This document shows, piece by piece, positions 54,530 to 63,733 of a stretch of DNA of 64,000 nt (positions within the stretch are counted from its first letter, which is position 1; each line of letters starts with the position of its first letter). The translations under genes were made by a program, and so were the position numbers. The stretch is taken from assembly GCA_039975755.1 (NCBI GenBank), contig JBDWGM010000062.1:62001-126000 (forward strand). Direction: 5' to 3'. The notes beneath the pieces are model-generated. The model saw only the letters and a list, made by a program, of their open reading frames with translations, was not told where the DNA came from and did no database searches. The stretch comes from JABSSA01 sp039975755 (GTDB taxonomy: Bacteria > Pseudomonadota > Alphaproteobacteria > Rhodobacterales > Rhodobacteraceae).

Positions 54530-54671
54530 GCTGAGGCGGTCTTGAAAATACGAGTGTGGCAATTGTCATTCCCGAAGTGAATACAACAGTAGAGTGATCA
54601 TCGTTGATTGTTGTTGAAAGACGTTGCGACCGCAATCGGTTTTTTGGTCAATTGCCAATGCAGATGCTGGA

Positions 54672-54700
54672 AACGAAAACGGGGCCCACAAAGGCCCCGT
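54672..54700 (-). terminator. Rho-independent terminator of rplY
   Basis: On the minus strand ACGGGGCC and GGCCCCGT form an 8-bp stem with a 6-base loop, followed by TTTTCGTTT. It lies 26 bases after the rplY stop. Confidence 0.88.
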
Positions 54701-54725
54701 AAATTCTTGTCGATGGTCTCGAAGA

Positions 54726-55376
54726 TTATTCTTCTGAAGTTTCTTCAACTGCGTCTTCTGCTTCACCTTCGGCAGCATCGCCGTCTTCATTGTCCGAGGA
54801 CCGCAGACCAGATGGCGCGGAAATATTGGCCACAACAAATTCGCGATCGATTGTCGGCTTCGCACCTTGCGGCAGCGTGATCGACGTGATCGTGATTGTA
54901 TCACCAACATCCAGACCCGTTAGATCGACTGTCAGCTTTTCGGGGATCTCACCGGCTGTCACAATCAATTCGACTTCGGGACGCACAACAGTCAAAACAC
55001 CGCCGCGTTTCAAACCAGGAGCGGCATCTTCGTTGACGAACTCGACTGGAATGAACAGGTTGATTTTTGTTGTCCGGCGCAAACGCATGAAATCAACATG
55101 CGTTGGCAGGTCTTTCACAACGTCACGCTGAACGTCACGACAGATAACGCGAACGTCTTCGTGACCATCAACTTTCATGTTGAACAAAGTCGATTTAAAA
55201 CGACCAGCTTTCAGCATTTTGAAAAGCTTGTTGAACGGAAGGTTGATCGGAAGCGGATCTGTGTCGCCACCAAATACAATTCCCGGAACCATACCGGCGC
55301 GACGCGCCTGACGAGCGGCGCCCTTGCCTGTCCCCGTACGTTCCAGAGCTATGAGATCAGGAATCTCTCCAGCCAT
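54726..55376 (-). CDS. rplY: 50S ribosomal protein L25 (Ctc/TL5 form)
   Basis: Binds 5S rRNA in the large subunit. The 216-residue long form has the N-terminal L25 domain (RTGTGKGAARQARRAGMVPG, VICRDVQRDVVKDLPTHVDF) and the C-terminal TL5-like beta domain (GGVLTVVRPEVELIVTAGEI), with an acidic tail AEGEAEDAVEETSEE. ATG 55376 has no other plausible start near. It is monocistronic; pth, often its neighbour, is elsewhere in the window. Confidence 0.97.
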   Translation of the reverse strand: MAGEIPDLIALERTGTGKGAARQARRAGMVPGIVFGGDTDPLPINLPFNKLFKMLKAGRFKSTLFNMKVDGHEDVRVICRDVQRDVVKDLPTHVDFMRLRRTTKINLFIPVEFVNEDAAPGLKRGGVLTVVRPEVELIVTAGEIPEKLTVDLTGLDVGDTITITSITLPQGAKPTIDREFVVANISAPSGLRSSDNEDGDAAEGEAEDAVEETSEE

Positions 55377-55508
55377 GATTTTATTCTCCTAAAGTTATGG
55401 GGTGCCTCCAAGGCTGTCACCCCGACAAGATGGTGCGGATAGAGCGGAATCTGTGCCAAGGCAAGTGAAATCTTGTGACTTCCTCATCCCCGTGTCAGGG
55501 CTTGGTAC

Positions 55509-55673
55509 ATGAATAATTGGCAAGACATTCGTGACTCGCGCACAGCGCTGATGGGTTTCACCGCCGAGGCATTTAGATTGCGATTTTCCTTTTATGCAAT
55601 CGCGGGTGTTTTGACATTGGTTTTGGTGGGGATATTGCCGCTTTGGGCATCGCGCTTGTCCAAGAAAACCTAA
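55509..55673 (+). CDS. Small single-helix membrane ORF (54 aa)
   Basis: ATG 55509 to TAA 55673 encodes 54 residues: a charged N-terminus (MNNWQDIRDSRTALMGFTAE), then a hydrophobic helix (FYAIAGVLTLVLVGILPLWA) and a basic tail (SRLSKKT). The positive end would sit in the cytosol. CAGGG lies about 11 bases before the ATG, a weak ribosome-binding site. It lies in the gap between divergent rplY and the unknown gene at 55908. It could be a real small protein or chance; the composition and the helix favour real. Confidence 0.4.
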   Translation: MNNWQDIRDSRTALMGFTAEAFRLRFSFYAIAGVLTLVLVGILPLWASRLSKKT

Positions 55674-55907
55674 ATCGGCTGGTAACGGTTTGCATCTGGT
55701 GCTCTTCGTTTGGTGGAGCCGGATCAGGAAATTGCCTAAAATCTTGCGAAAGCTCCACATTTTAAGGGGAATTTTACGCCTGTGCCCAAAATTGGGCGCA
55801 ACTGAGACAAGCAAGCAGCCAGTGGTGCGTTAACTAAACGTCAAGTTTGATGGACACAACTTTCGTCAAATAATGTAAAAACCATTTTAGGCAAATGTAT
55901 CGAGTTA

Positions 55908-56453
55908 ATGAAGAGCAGAGTGAGTGAACCGATGATGTTGATGGAACCGACCTGCAAGCCAGATTCGCAAATCATAGAAGACATGGGGCTTTTTCAAGCA
56001 GGAATGACCCGCGCACAGGTCGCTTTGGCACCCGTGTTTGGGCAAAACAATCGCGGTGATTGGATTATTTCATCTGTGTTGCCTGACGGAAAAGAATTTC
56101 AGGTTGTGTTCGCTGGTCGCCGGGTCGCCGCAATTGATGGTTTGCGTGCGGAATTATCGCTGGCATGGTCCTCTGCCGTACGTACCGCTTCTGCTCAAGG
56201 TGAAAAACGGCCTGCACCTCAATCAGTGACAATTCCTGTTTTGATCGAAGGATCTTGGCGTGCTGTGTTTCGTCGCGACGGGGAAGGGTGGGAAACCCGT
56301 CATTATCAACTTTATGCGGCGCGTTGGACATATGTGCGTCGTGACGGCGAAGTTGAAGTTGCCGGAGAAGCGCCACAATTCGAAGGGGACGTTGCGCTGA
56401 ACTCAGTCAGCCATCCGGGTGTCCCGCAGCTGGCAAACGGATTGTTGCAGTAA
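55908..56453 (+). CDS. Conserved hypothetical protein
   Basis: 181 residues, no signal peptide, no known motif. The middle (PVFGQNNRGDWIISSVLPDG, KEFQVVFAGRRVAAIDGLRA) has alternating beta strands and PVLIEGSWRAVFRRDGEG; the protein is acidic and soluble. Starts further in (ATG 55932 or 55935, MMLMEPTCK) are alternatives because no strong ribosome-binding site marks the first ATG. A terminator hairpin follows. Confidence 0.7.
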   Translation: MKSRVSEPMMLMEPTCKPDSQIIEDMGLFQAGMTRAQVALAPVFGQNNRGDWIISSVLPDGKEFQVVFAGRRVAAIDGLRAELSLAWSSAVRTASAQGEKRPAPQSVTIPVLIEGSWRAVFRRDGEGWETRHYQLYAARWTYVRRDGEVEVAGEAPQFEGDVALNSVSHPGVPQLANGLLQ

Positions 56454-56471
56454 ACAAATCAAAGAATGATC

Positions 56472-56508
56472 AAAAGCGCGGGCTGGGAATATCTCCCCAC
56501 GCTTTTTT
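56472..56508 (+). terminator. Terminator between the hypothetical gene and trpA
   Basis: AAAAGCG (56472-56478) pairs with CGCTTTT (56500-56506), with inner GGG/CCC pairing, then TT. It lies 18 bases after the upstream stop and near the trpA end, so it may serve both strands. Confidence 0.75.
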
Positions 56509-56512
56509 GCAT

Positions 56513-57307
56513 TCAGATCGAGTGTGCGCCGTCTGCCAAGGACTTAACAAACGCCAATACATCCGCCACTGCGTCGCCGCGACCGATACGCTCAACAATC
56601 GCGGATCCTACCACCGCTCCGTCTGCCACGCGCGCAACCGATGCAGCTGCATCAGGTGTCTTGATTCCGAACCCTACAATGACCGGCAAATCAGTCGACG
56701 CCTTAATCCGCGCAACTTCTGGTCCGACATCTGTGGCCTGTACTTCGGCAGCGCCCGTAATGCCCGTGATCGAAACGTAATAGACAAAACCAGATGTGTT
56801 TTGCAGAACCTTTGGCAGTCGTTTTTCATCCGTTGTTGGCGTCGCTAGACGAATAAAGTTCAGCCCAGCCTTTTGCGCGGGAATGCATAACTCGTCATCT
56901 TCTTCCGGCGGTAAGTCCACAATGATCAGGCCATCAATGCCTGCACTTGCCGCCTTGGACAAAAAAGTATCAACACCCTGATTAAAAATCGGATTGTAGT
57001 ATCCCATCAAAACGATTGGGGTTGTCGTGTCTTGTTCGCGAAACGCACGGGCCAAATCCAAAGTCCGGTCCAATGTCATACCAGCGGCTAAGGCGCGTTG
57101 CCCAGCCAATTGAATGGTGGTGCCATCTGCCATCGGATCGGTGAAAGGCAAACCCAGTTCAATAATATCGACGCCCGCATCTGGCAGGCCCCGCACCAAC
57201 TCGAGTGAGCGATCAAAGTCTGGATCGCCTGCCATGACATACGAAACAAAGGCCTTTCGACCTGTTTGAGCAAGCTCACTGAATTTGGCATCAATCCGCG
57301 TCGGCAT
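56513..57307 (-). CDS. trpA: Tryptophan synthase alpha chain
   Basis: Cleaves indole-3-glycerol phosphate to indole and glyceraldehyde 3-phosphate, passing indole to TrpB. The 264-residue barrel has IIELGLPFTDPMADGTTIQ with catalytic Glu and Asp, PIVLMGYYNPIFNQG, and VIVGFGIKTPDAAASVARVA with the phosphate loop. It stands alone, away from trpFB. Confidence 0.96.
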   Translation of the reverse strand: MPTRIDAKFSELAQTGRKAFVSYVMAGDPDFDRSLELVRGLPDAGVDIIELGLPFTDPMADGTTIQLAGQRALAAGMTLDRTLDLARAFREQDTTTPIVLMGYYNPIFNQGVDTFLSKAASAGIDGLIIVDLPPEEDDELCIPAQKAGLNFIRLATPTTDEKRLPKVLQNTSGFVYYVSITGITGAAEVQATDVGPEVARIKASTDLPVIVGFGIKTPDAAASVARVADGAVVGSAIVERIGRGDAVADVLAFVKSLADGAHSI

Positions 57308-57395
57308 ATGCGTCTCCTATTCGTCGCTCTTCCACTGCCTCACGAACCGAGGAATGGCAAGAACTCTGACGCATAGATTTAACATTGATTGGCGA

Positions 57396-57881
57396 TTAGA
57401 AAGGGAAATGATATCGTATCGTATACGAATTCATGCCAGGATTGTCCGATGCAAGGCCGGCATTCGACTTATGCGAAATCGCTGCTGACACAGCGCGACC
57501 ATTCTTGAATCTGTATCCAATTCCCAAAAGCGAACGGATCTCAAAGGCAGAGCCCAAATCGTTGCCCGCGGTACCTTCTTCATAGAGGCCGGGCATAACA
57601 CTTGATTCGACAAACCAACCGCTGTTCCATTGCCACCGTGTTGACAGGCCAGCGCCGACGAAAAAGTCACCTTCTTCCGAAAGGCTGACAGCGCCGCCAA
57701 TTGCAAAGGACGAAATACGATTTTCTCGGAAAGGCTTATGGCGGTAATCTAACGCGAAAACGCCGCCATCTGTACCCGCATCCCCGTAGTCGGTTGTACC
57801 GACACCAAGTGCGAATTCTTGCGCATGAAGCGCAACAGGCAAAATCACAACAGCAACGCAAGTAACGAAACACAGTTTCAT
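57396..57881 (-). CDS. PagL-like lipid A 3-O-deacylase
   Basis: A roughly 161-residue outer-membrane protein. A signal peptide (MKLCFVTCVAVVILPVALHA) is followed by short amphipathic strands of an eight-strand barrel. The end AISHKSNAGLASDNPGMNSY matches the PagL His-x-Ser motif with conserved Asn, the catalytic site, and the terminal aromatic F is as in outer-membrane barrels. It would remove an acyl chain from lipid A. ATG 57881 gives the proper signal peptide; longer in-frame starts exist upstream. Confidence 0.82.
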   Translation of the reverse strand: MKLCFVTCVAVVILPVALHAQEFALGVGTTDYGDAGTDGGVFALDYRHKPFRENRISSFAIGGAVSLSEEGDFFVGAGLSTRWQWNSGWFVESSVMPGLYEEGTAGNDLGSAFEIRSLLGIGYRFKNGRAVSAAISHKSNAGLASDNPGMNSYTIRYHFPF

Positions 57882-58096
57882 GGTCTTAGAACTCAATATT
57901 GGAAACATCGCATATAGAATGATTATTTGAGCAGTGTGATACAAGTCCCTATACATAAACGTGAAAATTATCCTTTTTGGCGTGTCCTATAAGTTGGCTG
58001 TACTACCTAAGCGGGTTGATTGGTGACGGATGAGCTCTTGCAAGACCGCCCGGGACTGTTAGAAGCCCGCGAGGATAGGCTGAAGGAGACGCAGAT

Positions 58097-59194
58097 ATGG
58101 GCTTTCGCATGGGAATCGTTGGACTGCCAAATGTGGGCAAGTCCACCCTGTTCAATGCTTTGACGCGAACAGCTGCCGCGCAAGCCGCAAATTTCCCGTT
58201 TTGCACCATTGAACCCAATGTGGGTGAGGTTGCGGTACCCGATGCACGTCTTAACAAGCTGTCCGACATCGCCAGTTCGAAACAAACGATTCCCGCGCGA
58301 ATGACGTTTGTAGACATTGCCGGTCTTGTGAAAGGTGCATCCAAAGGGGAAGGCCTGGGAAACCAGTTCCTTGCGAATATTCGCGAGGTCGATGCCATTG
58401 CCCATGTTTTGCGTTGTTTCGAAGATGGCGACATCACCCATGTCGAGGGTCGCGTTGATCCGGTGGCGGACGCAGAAACGATTGAAACTGAATTGATGCT
58501 CGCCGATTTGGAATCGATCGAAAAGCGACTGCAGAACCTGGTTCGAAAAGTGCGAGGGGGCGACAAAGAAGCCGTTCAACAACAGCGCTTGATGGAAGCG
58601 GCGAAAGTGGCTTTGGAAAACGGCAATCCGGCACGGACAGTTGATGTGGATGAAGAGGATGCAAAAGCATGGACCATGCTGCAATTGCTGACCACAAAAC
58701 CGGTTCTGTATGTGTGCAATGTTGCCGAGGATCAGGCCGCCGAGGGAAATGAACACTCACAGGCTGTGGCTAAAATGGCCGCAGCAGAAGGCAATTCTCA
58801 CGTCATTATTTCTGCACGTATCGAAGAGGAGATCAGTCAGTTGGAAGACGACGAGGCGGTCATGTTCCTTGATGAAATGGGTCTAGAAGAAGCCGGTCTC
58901 GATCGGTTGATCCGTGCAGGGTATGATTTGTTGCAGTTGGAAACCTATTTCACGGTAGGTCCAAAAGAAGCGCGGGCTTGGACAATCAAATCAGGGACAT
59001 CTGCACCTCAAGCCGCCGGAGTCATTCATGGCGATTTCGAAAAAGGGTTCATCCGCGCAGAAACCATTGGGTTTGACGACTTTGTCGAACTTGGCGGGGA
59101 ACAACCCGCCAAGGAAGCTGGAAAAATGCGCGCTGAAGGCAAAGGGTACATCGTCAAAGACGGCGATGTACTACACTTCCTCTTCAATACTTGA
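58097..59194 (+). CDS. ychF: Ribosome-associated ATPase/GTPase YchF
   Basis: A 365-residue Obg-family P-loop enzyme that prefers ATP. It has P-loop GLPNVGKSTLFNALT, G3 DIAGLVKGASKGEGLGNQFL, the altered G4 (YVCNVAEDQ) and the C-terminal TGS-like domain (FFTVGPKEARAWTIKSGT region). Role in translation or stress response. ATG 58097 follows AAGGAG. Confidence 0.95.
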   Translation: MGFRMGIVGLPNVGKSTLFNALTRTAAAQAANFPFCTIEPNVGEVAVPDARLNKLSDIASSKQTIPARMTFVDIAGLVKGASKGEGLGNQFLANIREVDAIAHVLRCFEDGDITHVEGRVDPVADAETIETELMLADLESIEKRLQNLVRKVRGGDKEAVQQQRLMEAAKVALENGNPARTVDVDEEDAKAWTMLQLLTTKPVLYVCNVAEDQAAEGNEHSQAVAKMAAAEGNSHVIISARIEEEISQLEDDEAVMFLDEMGLEEAGLDRLIRAGYDLLQLETYFTVGPKEARAWTIKSGTSAPQAAGVIHGDFEKGFIRAETIGFDDFVELGGEQPAKEAGKMRAEGKGYIVKDGDVLHFLFNT

Positions 59195-59204
59195 TGGGTG
59201 CGCC

Positions 59205-60104
59205 CTAGGCATCCGCCTTGGCGCGCACTATGTCCATTTTTGGAAAACGCTGAACGAGTTCGGAAAAATCGGCGTCATATTTTTCGCGCATCGAAGCGAC
59301 GGTCGCATCATCAAACGGCTGGAAAGGCGCATGACCATCTGCAACGGCATAATGTCTGTTGATCTTTTCGGTCAATTTCAACGCTTTTTTCTTGCCTATA
59401 GCGGGTGCCAATTCGCCCAAAAGGTCCAAGGTCTTTTGTGACAAAGACGGCCGTGTGGTGCCACGTTCGTATTTGTCAATCATCGCGTTAACATCGTCAA
59501 TCCCGGTCATTTTGCGCAAGATCGTGGGCATGACTTGCCTGAAATCCTCGAACCGCCATAGTACGATGTCTTCTTCTGGCAGAACATTTGTGAATCTTGA
59601 TAAAGTTTCTGTCCAGGAACGATTTTCATAAATATGGGGTTTGTAATATTCCGAAAAAGGGAGGTAACCGCCGTTGCGCACTTCTTCGGAATACATCGAC
59701 CGATAATAGGTTTCGAAACTGCGGATCGAAAAAAACAGCCGAATTTTTGCGTTCGGAAACATAGTCTTCATCATCGCAATGCGTTTTTGACCAAAGCGGT
59801 AGATGCCGCCAGGACGCATTAGATGGCTGGCCACGCCAACCATGTTTTCTTCCGACAGGATCCAGTTGCCCGTTGCGGGTTGGGCGGCCTGCACCTCGGC
59901 CACAACGTCTTCGGGAAAGGCATTGCCATCTTTTTTATCGCGCACCAATGAAAACAGCTTAGGCAGCCATTCTTTTCGAATGTCATCAGGTGTGGACAAT
60001 GTGGTTCCAGATTTCGCCAACACATCACGATTGGCATTCATGATCGCAGTCAGGTGCGTTGTCGCTGTCTTATGAGCCCCAAGATAGAGGTGTATCGTCT
60101 GCAA
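59205..60104 (-). CDS. Sulfotransferase-family protein
   Basis: A 299-residue protein whose N-terminus LYLGAHKTATTHLTAIMNAN is a sulfotransferase 5'-phosphosulfate loop and whose RLFFSIRSFETYYRSMYSEE is the 3'-phosphate site. It would move sulfate from PAPS to an envelope sugar or lipid. No signal peptide. It is convergent with ychF and upstream of nothing related. Confidence 0.82.
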   Translation of the reverse strand: MQTIHLYLGAHKTATTHLTAIMNANRDVLAKSGTTLSTPDDIRKEWLPKLFSLVRDKKDGNAFPEDVVAEVQAAQPATGNWILSEENMVGVASHLMRPGGIYRFGQKRIAMMKTMFPNAKIRLFFSIRSFETYYRSMYSEEVRNGGYLPFSEYYKPHIYENRSWTETLSRFTNVLPEEDIVLWRFEDFRQVMPTILRKMTGIDDVNAMIDKYERGTTRPSLSQKTLDLLGELAPAIGKKKALKLTEKINRHYAVADGHAPFQPFDDATVASMREKYDADFSELVQRFPKMDIVRAKADA

Positions 60105-60192
60105 GATCCCAAATCCTTATTCGGATGCCGGAACAACCTCCGGCTGAACGTGTCATAATCCGAACTTATACAGCAACACCAGAGGACTTGTT

Positions 60193-61953
60193 CTAGTAAA
60201 GGAAATACCTTTGCGCCATCGGCAGTTTTTCGGCAGGCTCACAGGTCAAAAGCTCGCCATTTGCGCGCACCTCGTAAGTTTCGGGGTGTACTTCAATGTC
60301 AGGCGTGGCGTCGTTCAGTTTTAAATCACGTTTGCCAATGTCACGCGTATTGTTCACAGGAACTGTATCTTTGGCCAAACCCAATGTGCCCCCGATCCCG
60401 TCTGCATGGGCTGCAGCGCTGACAAATGTGACGGCGGATCTCTCAACCGATCGTCCAAACGCGCCAAACATTGGCCGGGAATAGACCGGTTGCGGTGTCG
60501 GGATCGAGGCGTTTGGATCACCCATTTGCGCGCACGCAATCGTGCCCCCAAGTAAGACCATTTCAGGTTTCACTCCAAAAAAGGCAGTATTCCAAAGAAC
60601 AAGGTCCGCACGTTTTCCAACTTCGATTGACCCGATCTCATGGGCGATCCCATGTGCAATGGCCGGGTTGATTGTATATTTCGCGATATAGCGACGGACG
60701 CGCATATTGTCGTTGTCGCCAGTTTCTTCTGGCAACGCGCCGCGCTGCTTTTTCATTTTGTCTGCCGTTTGCCATGTGCGAATGAGAACTTCACCCACAC
60801 GCCCCATCGCCTGACTGTCAGACGCGATGATCGAAAACGCGCCCATGTCGTGCAAAATGTCTTCGGCCGCGATGGTTTCGCGCCGGATGCGGCTTTCTGC
60901 AAACGCGACGTCTTCGGGGATGGATTTGTCCAGATGGTGGCACACCATCAGCATGTCCAGATGCTCTTCCAACGTGTTCACGGTGAAGGGGCGCGTTGGA
61001 TTGGTTGAGGACGGCAAAACGTGATCTTCACCGCAGATTTTGATAATGTCCGGCGCGTGGCCGCCCCCAGCACCTTCGGTGTGGAAGGCGTGAATGGTGC
61101 GCCCTTTCATAGCCGCAACGGTATTTTCGACAAATCCGGATTCGTTCAATGTGTCGGTGTGGATCATCACCTGAACGTCCATGGCGTCCGCCACTGACAA
61201 ACAGCAATCAATGGCGCCAGGCGTCGTGCCCCAATCTTCGTGCAGCTTCAGGCTGCATGCGCCGCCTTTGACTTGTTCTTCCAATGCGGCGGGCAGGGAT
61301 GCGTTGCCCTTTCCTGCAAAGGCAAGGTTCATCGGAAACGCGTCGGCCGATTGCAACATGCGACCAATATGCCAAGGTCCGGGCGTACATGTTGTCGCCA
61401 GCGTTCCGTGGGCCGGGCCGGTGCCACCGCCCAGCATCGTCGTCAGGCCAGAATGCAGCGCGTCCTCGATCTGTTGTGGGCAGATAAAGTGAATGTGGCT
61501 GTCAAATCCACCTGCCGTCAGGATGCGACCCTCGCCAGCGATCACTTCGGTTCCGGGGCCAACGATGATATCGACGCCGGGTTGTGTGTCTGGATTGCCC
61601 GCTTTGCCGATGGCCGCAATGCGCCCGTCTTTCAATCCGACATCCGCCTTATAGATCCCTGTCCAATCAACGATCAGTGCATTGGTGATGACAGTGTCAA
61701 CTGCGCCCTCAGCACGCGTTGTCTGCGCTTGGCCCATACCATCGCGGATCACCTTGCCGCCGCCAAATTTGACTTCTTCCCCGTACAGTGCGGCATTTGA
61801 CCCACTGCCTTGCGTCACCGCCGAGCCTGCATGTTCCGCAATCAAATCGCGCTCGACTTCGATGATCAGATCAGTGTCTGCCAATCGCAGTTTGTCGCCC
61901 GTTGTGGGGCCAAACATAGCGGCAAAGTCGCGGCGGGAGATTTGTGTGGGCAT
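60193..61953 (-). CDS. ureC: Urease alpha subunit
   Basis: The nickel catalytic subunit that hydrolyses urea to ammonia and carbamate. The 586-residue protein has DSHIHFICPQQIEDAL (first two His), CSLKLHEDWGTTPGA with the carbamylated Lys, HTEGAGGGHAPD, MVCHHLDKSIPEDVAFAESR with the mobile-flap Cys and His, and ASDSQAMGRVGEV with the Asp ligand. It lies 147 bases behind the LprI-like gene; the accessory ureEFG genes are not seen in the window. Confidence 0.97.
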   Translation of the reverse strand: MPTQISRRDFAAMFGPTTGDKLRLADTDLIIEVERDLIAEHAGSAVTQGSGSNAALYGEEVKFGGGKVIRDGMGQAQTTRAEGAVDTVITNALIVDWTGIYKADVGLKDGRIAAIGKAGNPDTQPGVDIIVGPGTEVIAGEGRILTAGGFDSHIHFICPQQIEDALHSGLTTMLGGGTGPAHGTLATTCTPGPWHIGRMLQSADAFPMNLAFAGKGNASLPAALEEQVKGGACSLKLHEDWGTTPGAIDCCLSVADAMDVQVMIHTDTLNESGFVENTVAAMKGRTIHAFHTEGAGGGHAPDIIKICGEDHVLPSSTNPTRPFTVNTLEEHLDMLMVCHHLDKSIPEDVAFAESRIRRETIAAEDILHDMGAFSIIASDSQAMGRVGEVLIRTWQTADKMKKQRGALPEETGDNDNMRVRRYIAKYTINPAIAHGIAHEIGSIEVGKRADLVLWNTAFFGVKPEMVLLGGTIACAQMGDPNASIPTPQPVYSRPMFGAFGRSVERSAVTFVSAAAHADGIGGTLGLAKDTVPVNNTRDIGKRDLKLNDATPDIEVHPETYEVRANGELLTCEPAEKLPMAQRYFLY

Positions 61954-62100
61954 GGGTTTTCTCGCTTTGGAAGTAGATCATTCGTTTATTCGGCGCGGCA
62001 GTCATTCGGTCGAGGTCAAGGTCCACCCAAGCAATGGGCTTTGTTGAAGGTGAAAGAGGGGCTCGACAGTTTGTTCCGGGCTTTCTGTGTGGTGTTCATC

Positions 62101-62496
62101 TCAGCGGCGCATCAATTCTTGCAAATCGAAGGTGCGTGTCTGGGTGAGGCGCGTGAGGCAAGAATACCAGATCAATGGCTGTATGCTGCCGCCCGCGTAT
62201 GGGGCGATTTCGGCTGTGCAGGATGCGTCGCGAAAGGGGATCCATTTGCGTTGTGCATCCAGCAGAACAGCGCCTTGTCCGATACTGTCCATAAATCCTT
62301 TGGCCTGCGGCCAAACTGCATTCAATTGTGCGTCGGCTTGCTGAAATTCGGCAGCTGCGCATTCGTTCAATTCAAGCTGTGTGTTACCGGGGCAAGCGGC
62401 ACTTGCGGTGATGCCGGAACAAACAAACATCGCGGCCGCAAGGTACGCTATTTTTCGTTGGCGTAATAAACCGCGTCTTTTGGAAAAAGGTGTCAT
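62101..62496 (-). CDS. LprI-like (DUF1311) secreted protein
   Basis: 131 residues with a signal peptide ending near ITASAAC, then the DUF1311 pattern CPGNTQLELNECAAAEFQQA, AVLLDAQRKWIPFRDASCTA and IQPLIWYSCLTRLTQTRTFD with paired cysteines. Family members inhibit lysozymes (LprI) or have unknown envelope roles. ATG overlaps the AhpD-like gene stop by 4 bases (ATGA). Confidence 0.83.
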   Translation of the reverse strand: MTPFSKRRGLLRQRKIAYLAAAMFVCSGITASAACPGNTQLELNECAAAEFQQADAQLNAVWPQAKGFMDSIGQGAVLLDAQRKWIPFRDASCTAEIAPYAGGSIQPLIWYSCLTRLTQTRTFDLQELMRR

Positions 62497-62888
62497 GCTT
62501 TGAAAACCTCGTCCACTTCGACTTGCATGGCTGTCACAAGACCGTTGGTTTGCATGGCCATGCCAATGACACTGAGCATTTCGCCGTATTGTGTGTCTGA
62601 CATGCCTTTTGATTTTGCCGCAGCGGTGTGGGAATGGATGCAGTATTCACATCCATTTGCGACGGAAACGGCGACGTACAGCATTTCCTTGACCAGGGGA
62701 TCAAGCTCACCCGGGCCCATCACCGTTTTCAAACGATCCCATGTGGATTTCAGCAAATCCGGATCATTTGCCAAAGCACGCCAGAAATTGTTGATGAATT
62801 CGGTGCCGCGGGTTTGGCGGATGTCATCAAAGACAGCCAGCACCTCAGTGCTGGCGTCCTTGTCAGATATCAAAGGAACAGTGCCCAT
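62493..62888 (-). CDS. AhpD/carboxymuconolactone decarboxylase-like protein
   Basis: A roughly 131-residue all-helical protein with CEYCIHSHTAAAKSKGM, the AhpD CxxC-x3-H redox motif, near residue 80. It may act as a peroxidase-type or disulfide protein. It starts at ATG 62888, sharing one base with the stop of the cyclase gene (TGATG), and is itself overlapped by the LprI-like gene, so the three are translationally coupled. Confidence 0.88.
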   Translation of the reverse strand: MGTVPLISDKDASTEVLAVFDDIRQTRGTEFINNFWRALANDPDLLKSTWDRLKTVMGPGELDPLVKEMLYVAVSVANGCEYCIHSHTAAAKSKGMSDTQYGEMLSVIGMAMQTNGLVTAMQVEVDEVFKA

Positions 62889-63709
62889 CAAACCATCGCA
62901 AAGATGCGGCAAGGCCCACCGGTGCCACCGCGATGGGTGCCCGCACCCACGATCAAAGTCGCGCCGGATGCTGGCACCTGATCCAACCCTTTTAGGTTTT
63001 CAATGCCATAGCGGTTTGTTGGCAACCAACTGTAATGCGTTGCAAAGTCAGCAGATGGACCGTGATCCAAGGATAAGGTGTCCACGGCAATGGCAATAGC
63101 GCCAGTGTTTTCGATCAGCATTTGCGCAGCTTCGACATGAAAGCCCGGGAAATGCATCTTTTCGTCAGCGCCGACATTGCGATATCCTTCACCGCCTGTT
63201 TTGCCTGCCCATCCCGAGTGCATCGCCACGCAAGCATTGTCAGGGATGTCACCATTTGCGGCAATCCACGCCTTTAGGTCATCAGGCGTCAATTGAGCAT
63301 CCGCATCATCCTGAGCTTTTTCGGCAATATCCACGACACACAAAGGCACGATTAGATTTGCAACCGGGATTTCATCCACCGATTGGCCATCTGCCGAGAA
63401 ATGCAATGGCGCGTCGATATGCGTGCCCGTGTGTTCGTTGATCGAAAGTTGCATCAGATTGAAACCGTTGTCTTTAAAGTTGAACGGTTGCTCCATCGTG
63501 ATGCCGGGTGCCCCAAAATAGGTTGGGAAGGCTTCGTCGTACACATGCGTCATGTCCACGACGCTGCTATGACCATCGGCCAATGCTGGTGGCGCCGTGA
63601 TAACGCCGCCGACAGTGGCGGCCGTCGCCGTTGCCGCACCAGCTTTGAAAAAATCACGCCGTGACAGCATTCGGTCTTTTACGCTTTCGATTACACACAG
63701 ATCACACAT
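62888..63709 (-). CDS. Tat-exported cyclase-family metal hydrolase
   Basis: A 273-residue protein of the cyclase/kynurenine-formamidase fold. The metal motif NEHTGTHIDAPLHF is present. LSRRDFFKAGAATATAATVG is a twin-arginine signal behind an unusual MCDLCVIESVKDRM lead. It would hydrolyse an amide or ring bond in the periplasm with Mn or Zn; the substrate is unknown. It lies 24 bases behind ureB in the urease operon. Confidence 0.88.
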   Translation of the reverse strand: MCDLCVIESVKDRMLSRRDFFKAGAATATAATVGGVITAPPALADGHSSVVDMTHVYDEAFPTYFGAPGITMEQPFNFKDNGFNLMQLSINEHTGTHIDAPLHFSADGQSVDEIPVANLIVPLCVVDIAEKAQDDADAQLTPDDLKAWIAANGDIPDNACVAMHSGWAGKTGGEGYRNVGADEKMHFPGFHVEAAQMLIENTGAIAIAVDTLSLDHGPSADFATHYSWLPTNRYGIENLKGLDQVPASGATLIVGAGTHRGGTGGPCRIFAMV

Positions 63710-63733
63710 GTTTCACCTCCCATTAAGACAATT

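Noticed and set aside
55395..55814. 139-codon minus-strand frame right of rplY
   Set aside because: It is rich in basic residues and Cys, lacks a ribosome-binding site and is antisense to the more plausible 54-codon membrane ORF.
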